NCBI GenBank assembly: GCA_002400905.2
Contig: NVRQ02000161.1
Location: 1 to 45,431 of the forward strand
DNA length: 45,431 bases
DNA from: Gammaproteobacteria bacterium
GTDB taxonomy: Bacteria; Pseudomonadota; Gammaproteobacteria; GCA-2400775
Reading direction: 5' to 3'
Shown in pieces: positions 10,783 to 21,481 of this stretch; the first letter of the stretch is position 1, and each line of letters starts with the position of its first letter. Under the pieces are notes generated by a model. That model did no database searches, was not told the origin of the DNA, and saw nothing but the letters and a program-made list of their open reading frames with translations. The position numbers were made by a program, and so were the translations under genes.

Positions 10783-12132
10783 ATGTCGGTACAATCAAGT
10801 TTAAATATCGCTGGCGTAGTGACAAACACTAAGGCAAGCATCAACAATGATTTGCCATCAAATGCGAATAAATTAGATGAAGGAAATCAGTTATTTAGCG
10901 GAATTTTAAATAGTGTAAGTGATGAGAACCCTCAATCATTATCTACACCAAGCAACGGTCCATTGGAAGAAGCAGGTGAATTGGTTGGTCCAGAGTTGGT
11001 TGATGTTGGCACAAACACCTTCGCCTCTGCGGCAAATCTTGATGAGCTAGAGGGCAGGCTATTGCCGTTGTTGCCTGGTGCGATATCCAATGTATTGCTT
11101 GATACTCAAAATGATCAAACTGGATTAGCAACGAATGCTACGACATTGGCAAACTCTCCATTATCAGGTTCTAATGTGGTTCTAGAGCAGCTGCGAGGCT
11201 TGCTAGCCGATGCCACCAACTCAGTAGGTGAGTCGAAAGAAGTAACGGAATTGCGTGGGCAATTGAGCTCATTGCTTGATGCAAAACAGTCCAACATAAG
11301 CGGTGCTGTGGACCAAGCATTACGTAATCCTATATTAAGTGAGCTGTCGCAGGCTAGTTTACGTCAAGAAGTGAATGCCTCGCTGGGTAATGCGCGCGGT
11401 GCATTCAACGATTTTTTTGATCGAATTGAAAGAGCGCGTAGTAGTGATTTTTTTGATCTAAACCAATCATTCTTTGATACAGCACAGAAAAAATCCACTG
11501 GTCTCGATGAGATACTAGCAACACTGACAAAAACGGCTCCATCTAGTGCAGTTGATAACACTAGCGCAAATATAAACCCTATTCTCGCTCAAATTAACAG
11601 CCTAGTGAGTGGTAACGTAGCCATCACACAGCCATTATTGGGTGCAGTAGCGGATACTGCTTCATTACTACCAAGTAATCCTACACAAACTCAGGTTGCA
11701 GCACCCTTAAATAGTTCCCAGTGGTCGGAAGAGCTGGGTCAACGTGTGCGCTGGCTAGTGGGCCAAAATATTGGTTCGGCGCAAATACGCCTTAATCCTG
11801 CTGAGCTAGGTCCTGTTGAATTACGTGTAAATGTTTCGGGTGATCAAGTTAGCGTCGCCTTTAATTCACAATTCGGTGTGGTGCGTGAAGCACTTGAAGC
11901 GGCATTACCAAAATTGCGTGAAATGCTAGAAAGCCAGGGTTTAAACCTTGCTGATGCTGATATTAACCAAGGTGATACCGCAGAAAGGCAAAGTGGGAGC
12001 GAAGCTAATACCGCCGGTAATGATGGATCGACCCTGGATGATTCAATAGAAAAAAGTGGGTTGTTGGCGAGTAATGCGGGTGGCGGTATTGTTGAACTGA
12101 GCTCATCTAATTTTGTGGATCAATTCGTGTAG
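10783..12132 (+). CDS. fliK: Flagellar hook-length control protein FliK
   Basis: C-terminal Flg_hook motif (GQNIGSAQIRLNPAELGPVELRVNVSGDQVSVAFNSQFGVVREALEAALPKLREMLESQGLNLADADI). ATG at 10783 has a better RBS (gggaga) than 10768. Confidence 0.88.
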   Translation: MSVQSSLNIAGVVTNTKASINNDLPSNANKLDEGNQLFSGILNSVSDENPQSLSTPSNGPLEEAGELVGPELVDVGTNTFASAANLDELEGRLLPLLPGAISNVLLDTQNDQTGLATNATTLANSPLSGSNVVLEQLRGLLADATNSVGESKEVTELRGQLSSLLDAKQSNISGAVDQALRNPILSELSQASLRQEVNASLGNARGAFNDFFDRIERARSSDFFDLNQSFFDTAQKKSTGLDEILATLTKTAPSSAVDNTSANINPILAQINSLVSGNVAITQPLLGAVADTASLLPSNPTQTQVAAPLNSSQWSEELGQRVRWLVGQNIGSAQIRLNPAELGPVELRVNVSGDQVSVAFNSQFGVVREALEAALPKLREMLESQGLNLADADINQGDTAERQSGSEANTAGNDGSTLDDSIEKSGLLASNAGGGIVELSSSNFVDQFV

Positions 12133-12228
12133 TTAAGAGCATCTCTATTCATTACTTACGGCCTCTGCGTGATCCTCTGCTCGTCTGTCAGCCAGAGACC
12201 ATAAGCAATGAATAGAGATGCTCTTTAG
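12131..12228. repeat. Long perfect/near-perfect hairpin between fliK and fliL
   Basis: AAGAGCATCTCTATTCATTACTTACGGCCTCTG (from about 12135) is the inverted complement of CAGAGACCATAAGCAATGAATAGAGATGCTCTT (about 12193-12225); the left arm touches the fliK stop. Confidence 0.8.
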
Positions 12229-12518
12229 TCGAGCTATTTATTAGTGTTAATAAAAGGGCGCTTGCGTCCTTTTATTTCGTTTTGGCGTCGCGAAGTTTTA
12301 GTGTGGCTAAAATAAATAGTTTGCAACTTATTGCACGTGATCAGCAGTAACCATTCTCCTGGAATGATGTTCGGATCATGCATAGCAACAGTCAATCCAC
12401 CGTCGCTCCATAAACTCATCCTTAGTAAGTACTGTCAATAAGCCGACTCCGCTGGCGTTCAGTTTTCAATCAGGACCATAACTCACTGTTAAATAACAGA
12501 TTATTTGCCCCGTCTCCG

Positions 12519-12534
12519 TGGCATAGCTTTTGCT
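12519..12534 (+). promoter_or_regulatory. Sigma-54 promoter candidate upstream of fliL
   Basis: TGGCATAGCTTTTGCT, GG-N10-GC; one mismatch to TGGCAC-N5-TTGCW; about 42 bp upstream of the fliL ATG. Confidence 0.75.
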
Positions 12535-12575
12535 AAAGCAGTGTCGTACGTATTTATTTGTAAAAGGACACTGAC

Positions 12576-13109
12576 ATGGCGGATGAGCAAGAGAACAAGG
12601 ACGAAGGCAAGAAAAAGGGCGGCGGTATGAAAGTCATGTTGATCGTATTGGTATTGCTGATTGTTGTTGGCGGCAGTGTTGGTGGCGGTCTTTACTTTGG
12701 CGGTTTCTTCGGATCAGGTGATGAAGAGCATGCTGAGGATGGGCATAAAAAAGAAAAAGTGGTGATGGCTAAAATGCCTGCTATTTATGTTGCACTTGAC
12801 CCAGCTTTCGTTGTGAATTTTTCGGATCCAGATGCTAAAGCGCGGTTTCTTCAAATCAATGCATCCGTTTTAACGCGAGACCCATTAGTTGAAGCAGATA
12901 TCACGACGCATATTACGGCGATTCGCAGCAAGTTAAGTCTGTTGTTTAGTACCCAGAAGGAAGCTGAACTAAGGACTGTAGCTGGCCAAGAAAAACTTGC
13001 TGTTGATGCCTTAGCGGTGGTGAGCAAAATCATCTCCGTGGAAACGGGCAAGGCAATAGAAGACGCAGGTGTTGAAGAGTTTCTGGTTACCGGCATGGTA
13101 ATGCAATAA
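12576..13109 (+). CDS. fliL: Flagellar basal body-associated protein FliL
   Basis: Single TM helix followed by a FliL domain; precedes fliM. Confidence 0.9.
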   Translation: MADEQENKDEGKKKGGGMKVMLIVLVLLIVVGGSVGGGLYFGGFFGSGDEEHAEDGHKKEKVVMAKMPAIYVALDPAFVVNFSDPDAKARFLQINASVLTRDPLVEADITTHITAIRSKLSLLFSTQKEAELRTVAGQEKLAVDALAVVSKIISVETGKAIEDAGVEEFLVTGMVMQ

Positions 13110-13145
13110 AACAACCCGCTATAAAACAACAGAGCATATAAAAAA

Positions 13146-14153
13146 GTGGATGATTTACTCTCACAAGACGAAATTGATGCCTTATTAAATGGCGTAGATG
13201 GTGGTGACGTTGATACCGATAACGATGTTGCCGATGACGGATCAGCCAAAGGCTATGACTTTAATAGTCAAGACCGAATTGTTCGTGGGCGTATGCCCAC
13301 ATTGGAAATGATTAACGAGCGGTTTGCACGAAACTTCCGTTTAAGTTTGTTCAATATATTACGTCGCAGTGCTGAGATCGCCGTCAGTGGTGTGCAAATG
13401 CTCAAATTCTCAGAGTATATGCACACCCTATTCGTGCCGACTAGCCTTAACATGACGCGTGTAAGTCCACTTAAAGGGACTGCTTTGATTGTATTCGACC
13501 CAAAGTTGGTTTTTACCGTAGTGGATAACTTTTTTGGTGGCGATGGTCGTTGGCACGCGAAGATTGAAGGACGTGAATTTACAGCTACTGAGTTACGTGT
13601 GCTCAGCATTCTTTTACAAGAAGCGTATAAAAATATTATGGAGGCATGGGGCCCCGTCATGCCGATTAATCTTGAGTTTATAAATCATGAAGTCAATCCA
13701 CAATTTGCCAATATTGTTAGCCCGTCAGAGATTGTAGTGGTCTCAATATTTCATATCGAGCTGGAGGGTGGTGGTGGCGATTTTCACATTACGATGCCTT
13801 ATTCAATGCTTGAACCTATTAGAGAACTGCTTGATGCAGGGATTCAAAGCGATAGTGATGATAAAGATGAGCGTTGGCAACATTCTTTACGTCACGAGCT
13901 ATTAGATGCGCCCGTTGAGCTAATTACGAAGCTATCAGAGTTTGATATTAGCTTGCGAAAGGTTATGAATTTTAAAGAAGGTGATGTTATTCCAATAGAC
14001 GCACCACAAGAAGTGACCGCAACAATTGAAAATATTCCAGTTCTTCGAGGAAGCTATGGCTGGTCTGATGGCAATAATGCCATTCAGGTTAGAGAGAAAA
14101 TGATGACTTCCCCGAAAATGATGACTGTAATCTCAGGAGAACAACATGGCTGA
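13146..14153 (+). CDS. fliM: Flagellar motor switch protein FliM
   Basis: N-terminal LLSQDEIDALLNG CheY-binding peptide; FliM core. Confidence 0.96.
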   Translation: MDDLLSQDEIDALLNGVDGGDVDTDNDVADDGSAKGYDFNSQDRIVRGRMPTLEMINERFARNFRLSLFNILRRSAEIAVSGVQMLKFSEYMHTLFVPTSLNMTRVSPLKGTALIVFDPKLVFTVVDNFFGGDGRWHAKIEGREFTATELRVLSILLQEAYKNIMEAWGPVMPINLEFINHEVNPQFANIVSPSEIVVVSIFHIELEGGGGDFHITMPYSMLEPIRELLDAGIQSDSDDKDERWQHSLRHELLDAPVELITKLSEFDISLRKVMNFKEGDVIPIDAPQEVTATIENIPVLRGSYGWSDGNNAIQVREKMMTSPKMMTVISGEQHG

Positions 14154-14643
14154 TCCAGTCGACGGCGAAGACATTAGTCAAGATGATGTTGACAGTCTGA
14201 TGGGTGATGGTGCTGCTGCTGCACAAACTGTCGATGCTGCGGGAGGAGACTCCGATGCCGATGCGATGGATGCATGGGGCGCCGCCCTTGAAGAACAAGC
14301 AGAAGTAGAAGGAAGCAACGTGGTTCCAGCAGAGCCGGTTGCTTTCGATAATTTAAATTCTAGCAACACCGGTTTTTCAGGCGAAGTTAATTTGGACATG
14401 GTGCTTGATATTCCGGTCACTATGGCAATGGAGCTGGGCCGAACCCAGATTAGTATTCGCAACTTGTTGCAGTTGAATCAAGGCTCTGTTGTAGAACTTG
14501 ATCGCATGGCCGGAGAGCCAATGGATGTCCGTGTCAACGGTACATTGATTGCGCGAGGTGAGGTAGTTGTGGTGAATGAAAAGTTTGGTATTCGCTTAAC
14601 GGATGTGATTAGTGCTGCCGAACGAATTAAAAACTTAAAATAA
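14146..14643 (+). CDS. fliN: Flagellar motor switch protein FliN
   Basis: SpoA domain (LDIPVTMAMELGRTQISIRNLLQLNQGSVVELDRMAGEPMDVRVNGTLIARGEVVVVNEKFGIRLTDV). Confidence 0.96.
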   Translation: MADPVDGEDISQDDVDSLMGDGAAAAQTVDAAGGDSDADAMDAWGAALEEQAEVEGSNVVPAEPVAFDNLNSSNTGFSGEVNLDMVLDIPVTMAMELGRTQISIRNLLQLNQGSVVELDRMAGEPMDVRVNGTLIARGEVVVVNEKFGIRLTDVISAAERIKNLK

Positions 14644-14678
14644 TTACTTAACCTCTATAAGGCAATAGGCAAGCAACT

Positions 14679-15134
14679 ATGTCTAGAATAATAACAATAA
14701 TGAAAAGTTTTCTAGCAATGGTGGTTATGTTTCTGTCATCAAACGTTATTGCAAATGAAGATTCGTTAACACAATCGACGTCAATAAGTAGTAATGAGCC
14801 CTTTGCGATAGCTAATATTATGCAAATGCTGGCGGGGCTCGCATTTGTTGTTATTTTGATTTTGCTCCTGGGATGGTTTTACAAGCGTTTCGGTACCCCT
14901 GGCACTACTAATAATAGTAGTTTCCGCATAATTTCTGGATTATCGCTGGGCCAGCGTGAGCGTGTTGTCATGTTACAGGTTGGTGAACATCAAGTGCTGC
15001 TAGGAGTGGCCCCTGGCCGCGTTGAAAAAATTCATGTCTTTACTGAGCCGGCAATCAAAGAAGCGTCACCTTCTGCTGGTGGCAGTTTTTCAGCTAGTTT
15101 AGCTAAAGTGATTAAACAAAGAGGTCAAGGCTAA
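14679..15134 (+). CDS. fliO: Flagellar biosynthesis protein FliO
   Basis: Small TM protein with FliO-type SGLSLGQRERVVMLQVGEHQVLLGV; between fliN and fliP. Confidence 0.88.
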   Translation: MSRIITIMKSFLAMVVMFLSSNVIANEDSLTQSTSISSNEPFAIANIMQMLAGLAFVVILILLLGWFYKRFGTPGTTNNSSFRIISGLSLGQRERVVMLQVGEHQVLLGVAPGRVEKIHVFTEPAIKEASPSAGGSFSASLAKVIKQRGQG

Positions 15135-15871
15135 TGCGTACCTTGGTAGCGCTCTTGTTAGTTTTATTTCCTTTTGTGTCGTCAGTTGCTGCGCCAGGAC
15201 TTGACGCTATTTCGGTGACTACCGCAGCAAACGGAGACGAAACTTACTCTGTATCACTGCAAATATTATTATTAATGACGCTGCTGAGCTTATTGCCAGC
15301 TGCGCTATTAATGATGACCTCATTTACTCGAATTATTATCGTTCTTGCCTTACTTCGAACAGCCATGGGTACCGCGCAAACGCCAACGACTCAGGTGTTG
15401 ATTGGCGTTGCATTGTTCCTGACGTTTTTCATTATGGCGCCGGTTTTTGAGCAAGTGTATGACGATGCGGTAACACCTTATTTAGCCGAAGAGATGTCTG
15501 TGCCGGATGCTTTACAAGCAGCAAGCAAGCCGTTTCGTAATTTCATGATGGAGCAAGTGCGCGATAGTGATTTACAGCTTTTTTCAGATTTATCAGGCAA
15601 TCAAGAATTTGATTCGCTTGATGATATACCGATGTCACTATTAATGCCCGCGTTTGTCACAAGTGAAATAAAAACAGGATTTCAAATAGGCTTTCTTGTT
15701 TTTATTCCATTTTTGGTGATCGACCTTGTTGTGGCAAGTGCGTTGATGTCGATGGGCATGGTGTTTTTATCGCCAATCATTATTTCGTTGCCATTTAAGA
15801 TTATGTTGTTTGTCCTTGTCGATGGCTGGGTGCTTTTGGTTGGCACGTTGGCATCGAGTTTCTACGTATAA
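15134..15871 (+). CDS. fliP: Flagellar export protein FliP
   Basis: FliP family (SLLPAALLMMTSFTRIIIVLALLRTAMGT...). Confidence 0.95.
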   Translation: MRTLVALLLVLFPFVSSVAAPGLDAISVTTAANGDETYSVSLQILLLMTLLSLLPAALLMMTSFTRIIIVLALLRTAMGTAQTPTTQVLIGVALFLTFFIMAPVFEQVYDDAVTPYLAEEMSVPDALQAASKPFRNFMMEQVRDSDLQLFSDLSGNQEFDSLDDIPMSLLMPAFVTSEIKTGFQIGFLVFIPFLVIDLVVASALMSMGMVFLSPIIISLPFKIMLFVLVDGWVLLVGTLASSFYV

Positions 15872-15882
15872 CGGTATAACGA

Positions 15883-16152
15883 ATGACACCCGAGACAATT
15901 TTAGACATAGGTAGTAGCGCAATTCAGTTAACTATTTTATTGAGTAGTGTCTTACTAATACCTGCATTGATTGTTGGTTTGATGGTCAGTGTGTTTCAAG
16001 CAGCAACGCAAGTCAATGAGATGACGTTGACATTTGTCCCAAAACTGTTCGTTATTTTTGGGTTATTAGTGGTGCTGGGGCCATGGATATTGTTTCAAAT
16101 CACTAATTTTACACGCAACCTAATTTTGGAAATACCTAGCCTGATAGGGTGA
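15883..16152 (+). CDS. fliQ: Flagellar export protein FliQ
   Basis: 89 aa FliQ, two TM helices. Confidence 0.95.
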   Translation: MTPETILDIGSSAIQLTILLSSVLLIPALIVGLMVSVFQAATQVNEMTLTFVPKLFVIFGLLVVLGPWILFQITNFTRNLILEIPSLIG

Positions 16153-16153
16153 G

Positions 16154-16951
16154 TTGCAAATAGGCATGAACTTTAGCGACGAACAAATTATGTTATGGAT
16201 AGGTTCATTTCTATGGCCACTTATTCGAATTGGCGCAATGTTAAGCATTGCTCCGTTGGTTAGCCAAAGGAATATATCAGTTAGGGTCCGCGGTGCACTG
16301 GCTATTCTTTTAGCTATTGCTATTAGTCCAACGGTTACGGCTGATGCCGCAATTGATCCGTTTGGTCTTGATACATGGTTGGTCGTTACTCATCAAATTA
16401 TTATCGGTTTAGCGATGGGTTTGATCTTGCGTTTTGTGTTTTCATCTTTAGAGGTGGCAGGGCATTTAATTGGGATATTGACGGGTTTAGGTTTTGCTCA
16501 GTTTATTGATCCCGGTAGCGGTGTACCTACTCCAGCCGTGGGTCGTTTGTATACAGTGATTGGTTCATTGTTATTTTTGTCGCTGAACGGACATATTGTA
16601 TTGATATTGCTTGTTGCTAAGAGTTTTGAGGTGATGCCAGTTTCACTTGTCGGTCTTAGTACAGATAGTGTATGGCAGCTTCTAGAATGGGCTGCGGTAA
16701 TGTTTACCGGCGGCGTAATTATCGCATTGCCCGCAGTAGCAGCATTGTTGCTTGTTAATGTGGGCTTTGGGGTGATGACGCGTGCGGCGCCACAATTTAA
16801 TATCTTTAGTGTTGGTTTTGCCATCACAATTTCTTTAGGATTTATTGTCGTTATGTTCTCTTTACCCTATACAGGAGAGCAATTTGTTAATTTACTGGAA
16901 GCCGGTTTTGAACAAATAGATCAGCTGGAACTGTCAAGTGGGGCACCCTAG
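16154..16951 (+). CDS. fliR: Flagellar export protein FliR
   Basis: FliR family; start uncertain (TTG 16154 or ATG 16166). Confidence 0.92.
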   Translation: MQIGMNFSDEQIMLWIGSFLWPLIRIGAMLSIAPLVSQRNISVRVRGALAILLAIAISPTVTADAAIDPFGLDTWLVVTHQIIIGLAMGLILRFVFSSLEVAGHLIGILTGLGFAQFIDPGSGVPTPAVGRLYTVIGSLLFLSLNGHIVLILLVAKSFEVMPVSLVGLSTDSVWQLLEWAAVMFTGGVIIALPAVAALLLVNVGFGVMTRAAPQFNIFSVGFAITISLGFIVVMFSLPYTGEQFVNLLEAGFEQIDQLELSSGAP

Positions 16952-18075
16952 TGGCAGAGGAGACAGGCCAGGAAAAAACCGAAGAAGCGACCCCGAAAAA
17001 ACAAAACGAGGCTGCCAAAAAAGGTCAGGTTCCTCGTTCACGGGAGCTAACAACTGTAGCGATGTTGCTGGGCGCGGCAAGTTGTCTTTTGATTATGGGC
17101 AGTTATATTACTGAAACGATATCATCAATATTGATCGGTGGCTGGAATATTCCTCGAGCCTATGCTTTTGACACTATCATGATGACAGAAACATTATATG
17201 ACCAAGTGCAGAGTGGGCTCGTGATGTTGGTTCCTCTGTTTGCTGTAATGGTTGTGATTGCAATTTTGTCTTCTGTCGCAATAGGCGGGATTGGTGTGAG
17301 TTTGGAAGCGCTTCAATTTAAAGCAGAGAAGATGAGCCCCTTAAAAGGTTTGAAGCGCATGTTCGGTGTTCAAGCTCTGATGGAAATGGTTAAAGCGATT
17401 GCCAAAGCATCGTTAGTAGGTTCTGTGTTGGTTTTTCTGCTTTGGCACAATGCTGATTGGATTGTTGGTTTAGCTAATAGAGGTGTCGCGGGTGGATTAG
17501 GCGTAGCGATTGATTTTGTCTTATGGAGCTTTATATTTCTTGCGGCGAGTTTGCTCGTGGTTGTATCGATCGACGTCCCATTTCAGATGTGGAACCATGC
17601 CAAGCAATTGAAGATGACGTTGCAAGAAGTCAAAGATGAAAACAAAGATACCATGGGTAACCCGGAAATGAAGAACCGCTTGCGCCAGCTGCAGATGGAG
17701 GCTTCGAATCAAAGAATGATGTCAGCGGTACCGGACGCGGATGTTATCGTAACCAACCCAACTCATTTTGCCGTTGCCTTACGTTATGACCAAGACAATA
17801 TGGGTTCACCTATTGTCGTAGCAAAAGGTGCAGACCTTATTGCTATGTATATACGCAGGATTGGTGATGCGCATAACATTACGCGTATAGAAGCGCCACC
17901 ATTAGCTCGTTCGCTATTTTATAGTACTGAAATTGATCAACCCATACCGCGTGGACTCTATATGGCCGTTGCACAGCTGTTGGCCTATGTTTATCAATTG
18001 AAACAGAACCCAAGAAACAGGAAAAAAATGGTTCTGCCTGATTTCCCTATTCCAGAAGAACATAAGCGTGACTAA
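16951..18075 (+). CDS. flhB: Flagellar export switch protein FlhB
   Basis: FlhB family with autocleavage site NPTHFAVALRYD. Confidence 0.96.
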   Translation: MAEETGQEKTEEATPKKQNEAAKKGQVPRSRELTTVAMLLGAASCLLIMGSYITETISSILIGGWNIPRAYAFDTIMMTETLYDQVQSGLVMLVPLFAVMVVIAILSSVAIGGIGVSLEALQFKAEKMSPLKGLKRMFGVQALMEMVKAIAKASLVGSVLVFLLWHNADWIVGLANRGVAGGLGVAIDFVLWSFIFLAASLLVVVSIDVPFQMWNHAKQLKMTLQEVKDENKDTMGNPEMKNRLRQLQMEASNQRMMSAVPDADVIVTNPTHFAVALRYDQDNMGSPIVVAKGADLIAMYIRRIGDAHNITRIEAPPLARSLFYSTEIDQPIPRGLYMAVAQLLAYVYQLKQNPRNRKKMVLPDFPIPEEHKRD

Positions 18076-18103
18076 TCAAAAACTATAATTTGAGAATAAC
18101 ACT

Positions 18104-20194
18104 ATGATTGCCAACCCTAACAATATTATTGGATTAAAATCATTTAACGGTGCGGGAGTCGCCGCATTGGTTATTTTGGTTGGGATGTTGGCGATGATTA
18201 TTCTTCCTATGCCACCAATATTGCTCGATTTGCTTTTCACTTTCAGCATTTCGTTTGGAATAGTCATATTGCTTTCTAGTGTTTACACTAAAAGACCGCT
18301 CGATTTTACTGTTTTCCCAACCATTATTCTTATGGCGACTCTATTAAGGTTAGCGCTTAATGTTGCATCAACTCGAGTTGTGTTACTCGAGGGCCATACC
18401 GGAACAGACGCTGCGGGTAATGTGATTAAAGCATTTGGTGAATTTGTTGTTGGTGGCAACTATATCGTTGGTATTATTGTCTTTGCTATTTTGGTTATTA
18501 TTAATTTCGTGGTGGTTACCAAAGGTGCTGGACGTATCTCAGAAGTGAGTGCACGTTTTACGCTGGATTCTATGCCAGGTAAGCAAATGGCCATTGATGC
18601 TGATTTGAATGCCGGAATTATTGATCAAGATGAAGCCAAGGAGAGACGCGAGACGATTGTTCAAGAAGCTGACTTTTATGGTTCTATGGATGGCGCGAGT
18701 AAATTTGTTCGTGGTGATGCAATAGCCGGTATTTTGATTCTGTTTATTAACATCATCGGTGGTTTGTTGATTGGTACGCTTGAGCATGGCCTGGATATTT
18801 CAGAAGCTGCACACAACTATACCTTGTTGACGATCGGTGATGGCTTGGTCGCGCAAATTCCAGCACTAATATTGTCAGTTGCTGCAGCGATCACTGTGAC
18901 GCGAGTTTCCTCCTCTACGCAAAGTATGGGTGATCAGGTTATTAGTCAGTTGTTTGAGTCACCCAAGCCACTAGCGATTACTGCGGCAGTACTTGGCATC
19001 ATGGGTGTCATACCGGGTATGCCAAATGTTGTATTTCTATTGATGGCGACAGGGGCAGGGTATGGCGCTTATATGATTGCCCAACGCGCTGCACAGCCAA
19101 AAATTATTGAAGAAGAAGTGATAGAAGCTCCATCTGCTAATGATACTCAGGAAATTGGTTGGCAAGACGTTGTACCGGTAGATGCTTTAGGACTTGAAGT
19201 AGGTTATCGATTGATACCTTTGGTAGACAAGAATCAAGGTGGTCAACTGCTATCTCGTATTCGAGGTATCCGTAAGAAGCTAACGCAAGATCTCGGGTTT
19301 CTTATCCCACCGATACATATTCGCGACAACCTAGATCTTACTCCCAATGTTTATCGAGTGAGTTTGTTGGGCGTGACAGTAGCGGAGTCTGAAATTCACC
19401 CAGATATGGATCTAGCTATTAATCCGGGTCAAGTCTTTGGCACGCTCAATGGAATACAGACTAAAGATCCAGCCTTTGGTCTTGACGCTGTTTGGATAGA
19501 GACGCGTCAGCGCGATGAAGCGCAAACCATGGGCTATACCGTGGTAGATGCCAGCACAGTGGTTGCAACGCATATTACGCAATTGATTCAGTCACATGCC
19601 GATGAGTTGTTGGGTCGAGATGAGGTGCAACAACTGCTTGACACCCTTGAACAGTCGGCGCCGAAACTGGTTGAAGAATTGATACCAGATATATTGCCAA
19701 TCGGTGTTGTATCACGTGTATTAAAGAATTTATTGCAGGAAGCCGTGGCTATTCGTGATGTCCGTACTATTGTCGAAACCTTGGCGGAAAACGGCACCAA
19801 GAGTCAAGACCCCGCCGTTTTAACGGCAATGGTTCGCATCGCACTTGGCCGCTCAATTGTCCAAAGTATCAGTGGGATAAGCCAAGAGCTCGAAGTTATT
19901 ACGCTAGATCCTGCGCTGGAACGGATATTGCAAAACTCCATGCAGGGACCGGATGAGTCCGGTGTAGCACTTGAACCAGGGCTTGCAGACAGAATGCATC
20001 AATCTCTTATCACTATGGCACAGCGGCAGGAAGCGGCAGGCAGTTCATCAGTCGTATTAGTGTCAGCCGCGATAAGAAATTTGATTGCGCGTTTTGTGAA
20101 GCATTCGATACCAAATTTAAAAGTACTGTCATATAACGAAGTACCGGATAACAAACAAATTAAGATCGTGGCGACAGTCGGCGCGAATTCTTAG
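18104..20194 (+). CDS. flhA: Flagellar export protein FlhA
   Basis: FHIPEP family, 696 aa. Confidence 0.96.
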   Translation: MIANPNNIIGLKSFNGAGVAALVILVGMLAMIILPMPPILLDLLFTFSISFGIVILLSSVYTKRPLDFTVFPTIILMATLLRLALNVASTRVVLLEGHTGTDAAGNVIKAFGEFVVGGNYIVGIIVFAILVIINFVVVTKGAGRISEVSARFTLDSMPGKQMAIDADLNAGIIDQDEAKERRETIVQEADFYGSMDGASKFVRGDAIAGILILFINIIGGLLIGTLEHGLDISEAAHNYTLLTIGDGLVAQIPALILSVAAAITVTRVSSSTQSMGDQVISQLFESPKPLAITAAVLGIMGVIPGMPNVVFLLMATGAGYGAYMIAQRAAQPKIIEEEVIEAPSANDTQEIGWQDVVPVDALGLEVGYRLIPLVDKNQGGQLLSRIRGIRKKLTQDLGFLIPPIHIRDNLDLTPNVYRVSLLGVTVAESEIHPDMDLAINPGQVFGTLNGIQTKDPAFGLDAVWIETRQRDEAQTMGYTVVDASTVVATHITQLIQSHADELLGRDEVQQLLDTLEQSAPKLVEELIPDILPIGVVSRVLKNLLQEAVAIRDVRTIVETLAENGTKSQDPAVLTAMVRIALGRSIVQSISGISQELEVITLDPALERILQNSMQGPDESGVALEPGLADRMHQSLITMAQRQEAAGSSSVVLVSAAIRNLIARFVKHSIPNLKVLSYNEVPDNKQIKIVATVGANS

Positions 20195-20212
20195 TTACTA
20201 GGATAATAATAA

Positions 20213-21481
20213 ATGAAGGTGAAACGGTTTTTTGCTGAAGATACTCGAACTGCTATGCGCGAAGTGCGCGAAGCATTTGGATCAGATGCTGTCATTTTAG
20301 CGAACCGTGAAGCCGACGGTGGTATAGAACTCATTGCTGCGATTGATTATGACGAGAATGCATTATCTGATTCAGTCAATAAGGCTGAGCAGCAGATAGC
20401 ACAAAAACCTGCCACTTCATTTTCACAGCATCGAGCTAAAAAATCTGTTGCATCAAGCAATAAGATTTCGGTGCAAGAGCCAATTCAAGCTAAGCAGACT
20501 TCAGCGTCGGTAAAGAGTGGGGCCGCATTAACGTGGTTACAGGAACCAGCACTCGAAAAAATGCAAGAAGAGCTATCGTCTCTGCGTCATGTGGTTGAAG
20601 ATCAACTGTCAGGTTTGGCCTGGGGTGATTTTGAAAGGCGACATCCGCTGCGTACTGAGTTATTAAAACGTTTAATGAGTTTAGGGCTTAATGCCAGTAT
20701 TTGCCAAGAGATATCAAACAATATCGATGATAGTGACGATGTAGAACATAACTGGCGTCAAGCTCTTGGGCACCTTGCATCAAAGGTTCATGTTTCCGAT
20801 GATGATGTTTTGAAAAATGGTGGTGTGATTGCGATGGTGGGGCCGACGGGTGTTGGTAAAACGACCAGTATTGCCAAGATTGCCGCGCGTTACGTGCTGC
20901 GCCATGGCCCTAAAAGTGTTGCTCTAGTGACTGCGGATAATTACCGTGTTGGTGCCTATGAGCAACTCCGTATATATAGTCGAATTCTTGATGTTCCACT
21001 GCACTTACTTAGCAAAGAAGACAAGCTTGAAAGTGTCTTGGATAAATTAATTGATAAGAAATTAGTGCTCATTGATACGGCAGGAGTGAGTCCTCGTGAT
21101 ATTGAATTAAGGCAACGTATACAGCCTTTAATCAATAATCGAGAGCTATTTGATACGTACTTGGTCTTATCGGCAAATTCGCAATTATCGAGTATGGAAA
21201 AATGTTTTGATGCCTTTTCTGAACTTAAGCCCAGCGCATGTGTGCTGACGAAAACAGATGAAGCTGAAAATTTAGGTGCTGCATTGGGTTCGTTAATTCG
21301 TTCGAAAGTGCCACTTGCCTATGTTTGTGACGGTCAACGTGTACCCGAAGATTTGCATTTGGCAAGGCCGCATAGCCTGGTTAATGAGGCGGTGGCGCTG
21401 GTTCAAGATAATAATCAGACTTTCGATTGGGAAGCGCTAGCGCTCGTACTTGGAGGGAGTTCAACTAATGCTTACAACTAG
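20213..21481 (+). CDS. flhF: SRP-type GTPase FlhF
   Basis: MKVKRFFAEDTRTAMREVREAFGSDAVILANR; G-motifs GPTGVGKTTSIAKIAARY. Confidence 0.95.
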   Translation: MKVKRFFAEDTRTAMREVREAFGSDAVILANREADGGIELIAAIDYDENALSDSVNKAEQQIAQKPATSFSQHRAKKSVASSNKISVQEPIQAKQTSASVKSGAALTWLQEPALEKMQEELSSLRHVVEDQLSGLAWGDFERRHPLRTELLKRLMSLGLNASICQEISNNIDDSDDVEHNWRQALGHLASKVHVSDDDVLKNGGVIAMVGPTGVGKTTSIAKIAARYVLRHGPKSVALVTADNYRVGAYEQLRIYSRILDVPLHLLSKEDKLESVLDKLIDKKLVLIDTAGVSPRDIELRQRIQPLINNRELFDTYLVLSANSQLSSMEKCFDAFSELKPSACVLTKTDEAENLGAALGSLIRSKVPLAYVCDGQRVPEDLHLARPHSLVNEAVALVQDNNQTFDWEALALVLGGSSTNAYN

